Source of the DNA: Undaria pinnatifida
Taxonomy: Eukaryota; Sar; Phaeophyceae; Laminariales; Alariaceae
Direction: 5' to 3'
Assembly: GCA_012845835.1 (NCBI GenBank)
Contig: JABAKD010000007.1
Location: 6,860,222-6,924,221, forward strand
DNA: 64,000 bases
Position numbers and translations under genes: made by a program. Below are positions 44,501 to 57,246 of this stretch, one piece after another; the stretch's first letter is position 1, and every line of letters starts with the position of its first letter. The notes under the pieces were generated by a model. The model saw only the letters and a list, made by a program, of their open reading frames with translations. It was not told where the DNA came from and searched no databases.

Positions 44501-47500
44501 AGAATGTGGAGAATTATGAAAATTTGGCGGAATGTGCGTTGAGTGCTGTGATGCTGGACAGGGAAATATCCAAGTATGTTGATAGTTTGCAAGAAGTTGC
44601 ACAGGGATGTACACTGTCATCCAATCTATTCAAGGTATATGATAATGACATGATAGTGGCAGTCGAAGCGTCAAACCAAGGAGTCACAATGGGGGAAGAT
44701 ACGGTGTCGGGGTTGGTGTTTGCGGGTTAATGTTTGCGGGTGATTCGTTGGGATATGAGAAACACCCGAAGGATTGCAGGAACAGATGGAGAAGGCACTA
44801 GAGTACACTAGGAAATGGAGAGTGACAGCGAAGGTAAAAAAGTGCGCAGTAGTTGTATGTAACGAAGATAAGGTGAATCCGGTAACTTTCAACATTGGGG
44901 ACATGACCTGCCGATCGTAGACCAGTGTACGTACCTTAGGGTAGATATATCCAAGGACTGCTCTTGGGGCACACACAGAGCGAAAAGGAGAGGGTAAAGC
45001 ACAGGTGGGCAAGATGGATGCGATCCTAACAGAATCGCACGTTGACACTAGGATTAAAACACGTATTCTGATTGATGTGATTTCACCAAAGCTAGGGTAT
45101 ACAGGAGAAGTATGGGAATGGAACACGAAGTTCGTCAGGCAACTGGAAAGAGTGCAGATGACAGCAGCTAAGATACTAGGATGCTCAAGTACGACGTGTA
45201 GTACAGTATTAAGAGCAGAACCAGGAATGCACCCACTTGAAACAAATAGAGCCGCGAGAAAGTTGAAATGGCCATATAAAGTAAGGAATATAGGTTGCCA
45301 GCCATAGCTGATAGGACTGCATGGGAGAAAACAACAAAAGGGCGAGCTGGGGTAAGGTGGGATAACGCTGTCGAGAAAATACGGAAGGATTTAAGAGACC
45401 AAGAAGAGGAACTGTCCATAGAGAAGTCTGGCGGGTACAAGACAGAAGTAAAATAATGGGTAGAAAAAGGGACAGGCCAGCGCTGAGAAACAAGGTGAAA
45501 GAGGAGAAACACTTGGAGATATACGGGGGTTTGAGGGAAGATATTGAAATGAAAACGTATTTGCACGGCCCAATGGACTACTCCAAAAGGCTGAAACTGC
45601 GATTTCGTGTAGGAGACCTGGACCTACCAGAAAGAAGAAAGAGATAAACCAGTAGTCGGGAGGAGGAGGACATACGTGCCCGTGGTGCACAGCAATAGAG
45701 AGCAGGGCTCGCATAGTGGGATCATGTAAAATATTCAAGGAGGAACGGGATGTGTTAGAGGAGATGAGAAAAATTGACGAATGAAGAGTTTGGTAGACCA
45801 GAGAGTAGCGAGAAAACGCTCGCTATCCTAGGAGACACATGGTGGCCACATACGGCGAACCAGGAAGGTGATAGGGTTTTATGTATTATATGGAAAAAGA
45901 GTATTGAGCGCTCAAACGTTGGAGGTGTCTATTAGGAGTGGGAAAGATGCTCCGTGTCGAAAGGGATGCGTGGTCAATTTTCAAATGGCCAAGGCAAGCA
46001 ACAAATGAGTACGCCCCCCGCCCCCCTCCCCCCCCCATCTTCCGCTGGTGCACGATCCCTTTCAGATTCTGGTGCTTGTCGAAACCCTCCCCGGTACCCC
46101 GGGCGGTACCAATGCCTCCGAACCGGCTATCGGGGAAGGGTTGGAGATCTACCGTCCCCCCCCGCCGCCTCCCAGCGGAGACGAGGGGACGGTGGGGGAC
46201 AAGGGTGGCGGATGGAAAGGGTCAGATGCGGAGGTGGAGGGGGGAAGCGGGGACGGAGAGGACATGGCTCCCATGAAAGAGGCGTGTCGGCTTTATGGGG
46301 ACGGGTCGGAGCGGAGGTGAGGGTGGGTTCAAGGTTTAAGGTGCTTTTTCTTTGTTTTCTAGTCTTGATGACAGGGAGGACGTGTTGCCAGTATGGATAT
46401 GGTATGCTACTGGTGGTGGTGTAGCTGTTGTTATTGTTCTGTATTTCTGCGTGTTGGACGTGCTGTGTATTGCGCACTGTGATTTTATTGTTTTCATATT
46501 GTTTTTTTGTCGTACCTGTACGTTTTTTTGGTGGCAGCAAGCAGGTGGACACTATTGGTTTTACTCGGGAAGACGGCATAGGTGATCAATCTTGCGCCAC
46601 TTAAGCAACTTCCCCCTCGCTCGGTACACGACTAAAAACAGGGGTTAATCGCATTCTGGGTGAGGGGCGGAGGCAGACGGGGGAGGGAACGTGTAAAGGT
46701 GGCGAACATTAAGGAGGCCTATTGGCTGTATGAAGGCGGCTAGGGAACGTGTAAAGATGGCGAACATTAAGGAGGCCTATTGGCTGTATGGAGGCGGCTC
46801 GGAGTCGACCTTGGTGTGGGCTCGATCTGTTCTCTGGTTTTGATGAGAGGGAAACAATGCTGTGCGCTTTTGGTCAGCTATTTGGGAGGGTTTGATGATC
46901 TACCGCCCCCTCCCTCTGCGGCCTCCTATCGGGACGGGTGATTACAGGGAAGGGTGGGGGCGGGGGGGAGTGGGGCCAGAGAGAGGAGGGGAACATGCAA
47001 GGGAAGTATTACCCATGGAGGAAGATTTTATATTGAATGGCTTCGGGTCGGAGCCGAGATGTGTGTGCGTGTGTTTTCTGGGGGCTGAGGAGCTTGGGGC
47101 CCTGGTGCGTAATTCTGGTCGGCTGTGAATCGGCCATGGGGAGGGTCAGGGGATTAACCCCATTTGTTTTGTTGATCGCCAACATCCTCGTGCCGAACAG
47201 GTGGCCTCGATGGACCAAAGAGCTCGTGGACGGTCCCCTCCTAGCCGCCGACGGGGCATCGCCGGCAACGCTGGTGATTTCCCTTTGCGCCGGGTGGCGG
47301 TTTCCCCCCGTTCGGCTGGTTCGGTGAGTGAGATTCCGGATTCTGAGTATTTCTTTTTCAGTGTTTTGATGGATCGATTCGGGTGAGAAAACTCGGTTCG
47401 GGTGAGGATTGGTTGGGGTGAGAAGTCGGTTCGGCTGAGGATCGGTGAGGATTCGGTTGGGTTGAGGATTCGTTTGAGAATCCGGTATAGCGTTCGGTAC

Positions 47501-50500
47501 GGCTGCGCTAGGTGACGGTTTCCCCCCTTTCGATTAGTTCAGTGAGAGAAATTCCTGCTTCCGACAGACTACCTGTATTTTTTTTGCTTTTTTTTTCGGT
47601 TGAGGACTCGGTTGGGGGATCGGTTGTGGTTCGGTTGAGAGTTCGATTTAGCTGATGAAGCAGTTGGAGATTCGGTTCGGCTTAATTACAGTATTCGATT
47701 CGGCTGAGGGTGCCTTTCGGATGAGTACTCGAGGGTTCGTTTAGGGACGGGGTTAATGATGGTCCATCGCTGGTGACGCGTTTTTATTTTTTGCACCAGA
47801 ATGCGGTTCCCCCGCATTCAATTAGTTCGGACCCAGCTGAGGTTTTTTGCTACAGTTTTCAAGCCTAATTTCACCCATTGTTCCCGCCAATCTGTAACCG
47901 CGACGAACAGATCGATAAAGCGTTCGCGTTTTTTTGTTGTGTATGGGCTGTAACGCAACTTCTCCCGGTTTAACTGCCGCTTGTTTTACCTCCGCGAACA
48001 GGTTACAAAAAGCTGCCCGTTTGAATGTATTGGGCCCAAGCGCAACTGCTGATGAAACCCTCTGCATTGTAAACTGCCATGAAAATGTCGGAAATAGTCT
48101 ACGCTGCCCTGTTTGTTATCGCCACGCACAGGCTTAAGCGTAGCTTCTGCCTACCCACGTAACTGCCGTTTTTGGAAACCGCTGTCGCGAGCAGATCGGA
48201 AGAGTCCGCGCTGTTCGACTTCGAGGTGCGCTTTCGCGCGGCAAGCCTGGGGGAAGCAGGCCTCCTAGGCTGTATAGAACGCCTGAGGGACGAAATTTTG
48301 GAAGATTTCCCCCCGGAAGTTCTGCTGCAGAGACCCGGTGCTGTCGGCCACCTGTCGGCGTTGCTGAGGTGGGTGGGTAGGGTGAGGTAGAATACGTGTT
48401 ACATGATTTTGATATTGTTTTGGTGCTAACATTGTTTTGTCCATTTTGTGTTCGGTTGCTTGTATGTGTCAAGGCCGTGGAAGGTTTCCCCCCAGAAGTT
48501 CTACTGCAGAGACCCGGTGCCGTTGACCACCTGGTAGCGTTGCTGAGGTGGGTAGGAGTATAAATGTGCCGTGATTTCGATTGCGCATACAATGTCTGCG
48601 TGAAAACCCGACGTGCTCTGTGACAGCGCTGCAAAGACACAAGGGTCTACGGTCCTACGGACAACGGCAATTCATGATGTGATGATTGCCCTCCCCCACC
48701 CCCCTTCGTCTAACACCCTACCACCTCCCACCCCACCCTCCCCTCCCCCCCAAAACGCATACCGGTACCCCCCCCCCCCGTCCTCGTCGTACCCAGAACG
48801 CCTTCCGCTAGCGAGAAAGTCCTCGAAGAATCTCTCTCGGCTGCCAAACGCCTCTTGGAACGCCTTGTCAGTTCTGCGCGTCTCCACCTCGACGACGCCT
48901 TCCTTCCTCCCTTGAAACCCGACATTTTGGCGGGACGTGGGGGTGGGGCTGGGGCTGGGGCTGGGGGTGGCGGGGTGGGCGGAGGTGAGGACGGTGGAAG
49001 CTGGGGCGCCCCTCGCCACCTCTCGCTGACCCGGACGCCATTCTCCTCCCTCCCATCATCATCAGCAGCAGGAGCAGCTACTGGGAGAGGAGGGGTTGGG
49101 GGAACGGGAAGAGGGACTGGGGTTGGCGTTGGGCCTGGAGAGGCTGCCGTGGCAACCCTTTTGTCCTTCCGCTACCCCCAGTCCTCGGGAAGGGGGTCAA
49201 TAAACGCTTCCGCTGCTGTTGATAATGATTCCTCAGCTCGAGGGTGGGGTGGGGTCGGGAGGGCTGCAGGGGGCGGGCGGGGGGGGGAGGGCGGAGGAAG
49301 GGGATTTGCAGGAGGTAACGAGGGGGTTGGACGGGGAAAGGGTGGGAGGGGAGGAGGGAGATATCCAGCTGTTGGTTGTCATGCCTCGACGATTGGAGGA
49401 GATGGGAGGCTGGTGGCGGAGGCCGTTGCTCGAGATCGGGCGCTGGCGGAAGAAGGGGTTTCCACACAAAGAAGAAGGGACGCGCTTTTAGGTTCGGGGG
49501 ACGGGGGAGAGGTCCCTGTAGGACAAACCAACTCGGCGTGCTTGTGGCTAGCAGGGGGGAGGTTGGGGACCGGAGAGCGGAGTCGGGGAAGGGAGCGAGA
49601 GAGGGAGGTAGAGGCGTGGCTCGCGGGGGGAGAAGGGGGGGGCGGCCTCAGCGTTTGCGGTGCGCTGTTTGCACTGTTTTTGTCTGCGTGTCCTCTTCTT
49701 GGGTATGGACGGGGTTGTGGTGGCGACGTTTCTCACGACACTAAGGAGGGGGCGGCGGGGGGCTCGGGGCCGTGGAGACGTCCTTCCAGGGTGTCGGTCT
49801 TGGCCGGAGAGCTGCTGCAGGTGCTCATATTTTTGTGGGCATACAGTTGTTGTTGTTGTTGTTGTTGTTCTCTCTGTCGCGTCATCAAACGCCTCAGCAT
49901 TTGCCTGATTTCCATCTCTCCCCCCCCCCCCCCATCGCGCTCCTAGGAGATTGATGATGGCCGCAGATGGCGAAACAGGACGGGGATAGGATAAGCAAAC
50001 ATTTTCAATAAAATATATGGAAGAAGCGTAATGAGCGCCCAAATGTTGGAGGTGTCTCTATAAGGAGTAGGAACGGTGCTCCGTCTCGAAAGGGATGCGT
50101 GGTCAATGGTCAAGTTACTAAGGCAAGAAACAAATGAGTACGTCCCCCCCTCCCACTTGCCCCCCTCCCCCTCCTAACCTCCACTCTCAGGCTATCATAC
50201 CGTTCCTACTAGAGCCGCGGAACGATCCCATCCCCGGGCGGGGACGGAAAAGAAATATCCCCGCGGGGGAACAGAACGAATCCATCCCCGGGGTCGGCAT
50301 TGGCATTGCCTCCCCCTTGGATGCCCTCCGCCTCCAGGAGCTCCTGTGCAGCATGGGCCGGGTCTTGAAGGATACATCGTGTGTTTGCAAGGACCCTGGC
50401 GCAGCGGCGGCAGCGGCGGCGGTAACAGCGGAAGCGGTGGCGGCGGGGAGGATGGGGTTGGGAGTGTACATTTCTGGTGATGGTGGTGATGTTGGTGGTG

Positions 50501-53500
50501 TTGGTGACGGTGGTGGGGATGGTGGGGATAACAGCGGAGGCGTGCTGGTGGGGGCGGGGAGCGAAGATGCGGCGCCGAGCCCTGTGGTGGAGATAGCGTT
50601 GCAGCTACTTTTGGTGATTCTTCCTTCGGACATTATTTCCGGTGAGGCTTTTTCGAGGTTTTCGTCTTGTCTTTGTGGTTTTGTTCTCGAGTTTAGAGGC
50701 CTGCTCTGGACGTGTGTACTAGGAGCGCCGGAAGGCTCCCCCCTACCCCCGATCCCTGCCCACATCATGACATGCCCCCACAATTAAACCTTCCCCCTTT
50801 CCTCCCTCATGTGAGAAGGCTCCCCAATTCTAACCCCCGCCTCACGTCGGTTGACAGTGACGCTGTAACACACGTCTCACACTACGTGAGCTAGAACCCC
50901 AGGTTGCCGTCTTTTTTTCTCGTTTTTATGTTTTAACAGTAACCAAGATGGTAGTCGAGTTAGATATTTTTGTTCGGAGTGGAGAACCTTAACTCCGCGC
51001 AAGGGAGATGGTATAACGCAGTGTGCCTATGGTAAGGCACCCACGAGGCAGTGTCATAGTACCCCCATTGCTGTCTCTGGAAGAGGCCACACCAGAAAGC
51101 GTATACCAGGCAATTAATTCGAAGCCACCATCCGACATGCAAGGATGTATGCACAAGGTGCGGAAGTCCGCCTCACAAGTGGCTCTTGGTGGGGATAGCG
51201 TCACCCTTGATGCGACTCGCCGAGCACCTCACGGCGCTTCGCTCTTGGTGCACGCGATGCCTGCCTGGTCGACGTGCTCCGTCTCGGCATTGTAGGGATG
51301 CGTCTTAAGACTACGGTCATGCATGAAATGAGTACACCCCCCCCCCCCCGCCCATGCATGCCCTCGAGCCCCACAACCCCCCTCCCTCTCCTTGCTCTCT
51401 TCGTAACCCCCCCCCCAGCCCCTTCCATCCTTTCAAAGTTTTAACCTCCTTCCCTTTGCTCCTCCCCCTCCTCCTCCCGCTTCTCCTCGCCCCCCCCCGC
51501 CCCCCCCCCGCCCCCCCCCCGCCTTCCTCCTCCTCTCCGTTCTCCGCTTCCCCATCCTCCCGCCCCCCCCCTACCTCCGTCCTCCTCTTCTTGCCCCCCC
51601 CCTATTCCCTCTCCTTGTCCTTCTCCCCCTCCTCCTCCTCCTCCTCCTGTAGGGGAGGATAACCCAAAAGGCAGTTTCGAAAGAAGACCGCTGGCGATAA
51701 CCTTGCCTTCTGAGGTAATCGCTCTGTTGAGGTGGTTGGTGTTGGACCCTGGCGTGACCGCCCGCCAGCCCTGGCTCAGGCCGCGGCTGATGCCATACGT
51801 GGGCAGGGCGGATCCCTCCGGAGCTGGACTGTTTGAGGTGCGCGCGGTGTGACCGACGCACAAACGGTGCCACTATGCTGCTTGTTGCTGTTGCGCTTCA
51901 AGGAAGCTTTCTTGTTTTCGAATGCAGTGCGGGGTGTGTTTGTCTTTTACGTCAGCAGTCCTTGTAGGCCCTATTGTCACAGTTCAGATCCCTCAACATG
52001 CCTGATAAAGTATCCAATCTATCGATATGTATGGATGTATTGCATGGCTGGTGCCGTATGTGGAGAGAGGATCCCGACGGAGTGCAACTGCTTCAGGTGT
52101 GCGCTCGTTTAGTTTTTTTTTTTCCATTCTGGTGACAGGGTTGATAGCCGCCCCACACGTTTGGAGACAGTACCTCTTACAAATTGTGTGGTTCCTGGTG
52201 TTTTGTTTTTCCATATGGCGCAGCAGTAATAATCATACCGTCAGTGTTGTGCTTTGGTTTGCCTTGCATAAATTCACGAATGCGCTAATTCCTCCCCTCC
52301 CTGCCTTTTTCTTGGCGCGCCTCAGTCGGTGCAGGGTATAATCGCGGACGCCGCATCGGTCCTCTTCGCTGAGGAAGGCGTAGAGGGTGTGTTGGGGGAG
52401 GAGAAAGGGGACGAGGGTTCAGCGGGGGACAATGCGTGGGGGTGGGTTGAGGGACAGCTTGCAAAGGTGGGGGCTACTGTTTTTTGCTATGATACACGAC
52501 ACGAAAGTTGTAGTGGTGGTGGTAGTAGTGGTTGTGGAGATAGATGTGATGCTGGGAGTGGTGATGGTGGTGGTGGTACTTGTGGCGGTGCTTGGTGGTG
52601 GGCGGTGTGATGGTGACCACACTGTTGATGACATCAATGATGCTAGCGGCGAGGGTGACGATTTTGAGGATGACGATCGTGATAATGATGATGATGATGA
52701 TGAAAATGGTGATGCTGATAATGATGGTGATGGTGGCGACGGTCGTGATGATGATGGTGATGGTGATGATACAAAATGATGATGATGATGGCGAAGACGA
52801 CGATGATGACGATGATGATTATGATGATGATGGTGATGATGATGACAGTTGTCCTTATGATAAAGATGGCTATGACGATACATCTTGGGATGATGACGAT
52901 ACTACCATCGATGACGATGGCCACTACTGTAGCGTTAACGATGACTATGGCCATGATGGCGCTTATGGCAGGTCGAGCCCGCGTTATCGCTCCAGCACGC
53001 CGCAGAGGACGCTAGGCGGTGGGGGCACGTTCAGCGTTGTCGATAGTAGAAGTATATTCGAACGTTAACGTGAGGTGGTGCCGCCGAGCATGATGATGAT
53101 GACGATGATGATAGTATTGTTGACATAAAATACGATGATGCTGACGGCGACGATGATGACGGTGGCCACTATGGCGATGACGGCAGGTCGAGCGCGCGTT
53201 ACCGCTCCTACGTGCCGTAGACGACGCTATGGTGGTGGGAGCAGCATTAGCATTGTGGGCCGCCGCGGCGCGGGCATTATTCTCTTGGAAGAGCGACGGG
53301 GGAAGCGGCGGTGGTGGTGGACCACCGAGTTTCAAGCCTCAACAGACGTCATCGCAACGTGAGAGAGGGCAGGCTGACTAGTACGCAAAATAAGAACACC
53401 ATGACCACAACCACAACCACTACCACGAGCGCGACCGGGATCACAACCACAACCACAACTGCAACTACCACGAACACACCACGAACACGAACGCGAACAC

Positions 53501-56500
53501 GAACGCGACCACGACCGCGACCACGACCATGACCGCGACCACGACCACCACGATGACCACGACCACGACAACAGCCACAACCACAACCGCAACCACAACC
53601 ACAACCGCAACCACAACAGCAACCACAATAACAGCAATACCATCACCAGACCGCCGCGTTAAAATGTACCCTTTTACCGCCGAAATCGACATAATCGGGA
53701 AGGGTATCTGCGACATCAGGAACAACCCCCCCCTGCCACCAATATCGACACCGTCGCCAACGGCAACAAAACCTACCACCCGCACCAACTTCAAAATCCC
53801 AGCGCCGAAACGAGGACACACCTTGCAGCATGAACAATACTATCGTATACGTCCATTTCAGAAACCTCAACAGGATTGGGAACCGAGTTATCCTCCGAAC
53901 CAAGTACCGGATCCTCGACCCATGCCTCACCCGACCTGACCGGCCGAATCGTGCACGGAATCAACAGAACCTCGTACGGAATCCTCAACCGAACCATCAA
54001 TTGAATCACCTACCGAATCCCCAAACGAATCCTCAACCGAACCCTTGAATCGATGCATTCGCAGCTCATGGGGTAGCGTCATCCTCTTCTGCTGAGCGGA
54101 CCGGAGCTGGGGTGGTGGTTAGGCTGATACGGGGAGCGTTCGGAGAAAAGGTAGAGTGACGAGATGCCAGACGTTTTTTAGTGTGTTTTTGTCTTTTCTT
54201 TTCGGGTTATCTGCTCGAAAGGATTCGCGGATGATAACCCTTTTGGAACTACGGTTATGTTTTTGAGGACACTACTTGGAATGAGATCAGTTTTGCAGCT
54301 CTAAGGGTAAACTAGTGAAGGTGCTATTCGTTTAAATGCTAGGTAGTTCTTCAGGACCTGAGGCGGTGACGAAGCTGGTACAGGGAGCGTTTGGAGAAAG
54401 GGTACATGGGCGAGGCGGTGTTTTTTTTTTCGTGCGTGTCTGTGTGTTGGTGTGTTTTTGTCGGGTTCTCAGCTATCACGTGTGCGTTTTGTTGTGATAT
54501 TCTCTGCGTGTCTTGTACACTCGCAATCATTTTGTGTGAGTCTTCTTCTAATTCGTGTGGTTGCTTTTAAACCTGTTCGAGTAGAACATGGCCTGGTTTG
54601 CGATAATGCACGAAACAAAAGGCTCTATTTTAATCAAACAATTGCGAGCTTTGTGGGGTCAAAATACCCTCTCTCTGCCCCCTCATTTCCTTGGCATGCC
54701 TTCTAAAGGTTACCCCCATCCTTTTGCCCTTTTTTTAATTTCTCCGTTTCATCCGAACCTCTCTGGTTTGATTGATCTAGGCCCGCTCACGTACCTATGT
54801 TCCTACCCACAGATCCACAGATCTGTGAGATGTAAAAGCCAAGCATTTTTTTTCTGCCCGGCGTGTGAAGCGTTCAAAGTATGACCGCCGCCCTCCGGCA
54901 ACCCCCCTATCCGCCTGCCCCCTGGCATACCTGTGTACCACTACCCACTACCCCGCCCATTGTCCTTGTCGTTTTCCTCCTTTTGGTCTCGACCTCTCTG
55001 TTTTGATGTATCGATTGAGCTAAGGCCCGCTCACAGGCGTTGCTGATGCTGGAAGGCCTTGCAGGAACCAGAGCGGTTGCGGGCGGGAGGGGATGCCTCG
55101 CCGTTCCACCCGGGTATGATTCGTGCGCCCGTCTTTTCTTTTTGCGTCCAATGTTTTAGGAACGAGTTACACGGTTTGACAATGCATGTTGGTCGCCACT
55201 ACTCGTACGGCACAGCAGTACTAGATTGTATCGGCAATGATCCCGCGTATGATTGGTCCCACCGTGTGGCAGTGTATCCCCCCTCCCCCACGCGTGGGCC
55301 GGCATCGGTTGGCAATGGTGCTTTAGGACACACTCCGTAGGGCAGACAACCAGGGTACCGTTTTTGTGTTTCGTAGGTATCCGTAGATTGCGGCCGAGTG
55401 ACATCAATGCGTGTGGTGTGGACATTTTCAACTCCGCGCAACGGGGGTGGTCGTATCGCGTAGTGGGTATGGTAAGGCACCCACGTGGTACTTGTATTAT
55501 ATACCCATTGCGGTCTCTGGACGTGGGCCTATTTGAACGAAGATGAAGCAATTCGACGTTGTCATCCAAATGCAAGAAAATAGGCACGATGCGACGAAGC
55601 TCGCCTCACAAGCGGCCGTTCGTAGAAGGATGCAGTTTCGCCATCATGCGACTCGCCGAACACCTCACGGCGCCTCACGCTTGGTGCAAGCAGTGTCTGC
55701 CTGGTCAGTGACAGTCCATTATCCTATAAAACGTCGCGCTCCTATAGATATGCGAGGGTCTATGGTCATACGACTGCAGGCATGCATGACAATGGTTGTT
55801 GCCTGGACGTGGTCCGTCCCGGCATTGTAGGGATGCGAGGGTATATGGTTCCAAGTACGGCTATGCATGAAATGAGTACACCCCCCAAACCCCCCCTGAT
55901 TACCCCTCCCCCTTGTCCCCTGGACACCTCCGCTGACTCTCCCTAACTCCGCACTATGTACCCTACTCTACCCCTGTGTTTCCACAAACCCCTTTTTTTG
56001 CATTTGAAACAGGTTGGCCGTGGCTATGACAAGGCGGAGTTTTGCGGATCCTCGTCTCCCTCCTTCCAAGGAGATTCGCGAGGTGGTCGCCATCGCTGTT
56101 GTCCTGGGCGGTAACGGTAACGGTAGCAGTAGCGGTAGCGGTATCGGTAACGGTATCGGTAACGGAAACGGTAGCAGGGGCGGTGACGGTAGTGATAACC
56201 GTAGCGGCAACGGTGACAGGGACGGCAACAGGGACGGTTACGGTGACGACAACCGTAGCGAAAAGGATGCCGGTAACTGTTACAGGATCGGTATCGGTAT
56301 CGATAGCGGTATCGAAAATATAACCCGTTACTGCTACTGTAACGGAAGCGGTGATGGGAATGGGGATCGGAATGGTAACGGTAACGGGAATTGTGAGGAT
56401 CGCGGGAACGGTATTTTGGCGGCGCTGGTCCACGAGGTAACAGTTGCATCGGCCGCAAGGGACGACGACGACGTTGACGACGACCGCGAAAAAACGTCAA

Positions 56501-57214
56501 CGACGCCCAACGAGGGTGACGCCGCGCGCCGTATCATCGGAAGCAGCTGCGGTGCCCTGCACGTGTTGCTTCGCTCAGGCTACGGTGGTGGTGGTGGCCG
56601 TGGCGGCGGCAGCAGAATGCTAAAAACACGCTCGCTCACCACCTCTTCCTCCTCGTCGATTGGTCCACCGTCTGCTCCTTCCCCCCTCGCTGTGGCCCTA
56701 GCCCTCGCTCCCACACTCGAAGCGTTCTTGTTGTGCTGCCGCCACGACGGCAGTGGCGGCGGCGGCGGTTTAGTTGACGACGATATTAACGGCGGCAACA
56801 ACGACGCACACGGCGACCCCCCTCGAGAGGAGGAGCGGTATCACGGTAACGGTTCACCGGGAGAAGTTCTCCAGACGATTTCGAGGCTTCTTGACTTCCT
56901 CTACAGTGTCGAAGAGGAAGAGGAGGACGGCGAAGGGGGTGGACGGGGTGGACGCGGGAGAGGGGAGCGTGGGCCGTCGGCCTGTGTGTCGCGGATGCTG
57001 GGGCAGGTTCGAGGCCTGTGCAGTGGGGAGAGGGAGGCGCGGTCTTCGTCGTCACGCCGGCTGGCGAGCTACCTGAAGGAGATGGAAGGGGGGCAGCCCC
57101 GGGTGAGCTGCTTCTCTGCGATATATTTTGGTTCGCTTTGTTGTCTTCCGTTTGGAACGGTTTTGGGGTAATTGCTGTGAGGTGTAGGGGTGCGCGACGG
57201 TCTGCCCTGGATTG

Positions 57215-57246
<32 letters not shown>

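Noticed and set aside
48855-49946. 363-codon plus frame as an independent gene
   Set aside because: Its start is a TTG within the rotatin-like exon that begins at 48797; the Gly-rich part is a linker, and the 3' end runs into an intron.
52490-52965. Acidic and Met-rich proteins in (GAT)n
   Set aside because: All frames of a trinucleotide repeat are open; no splice or motif support.
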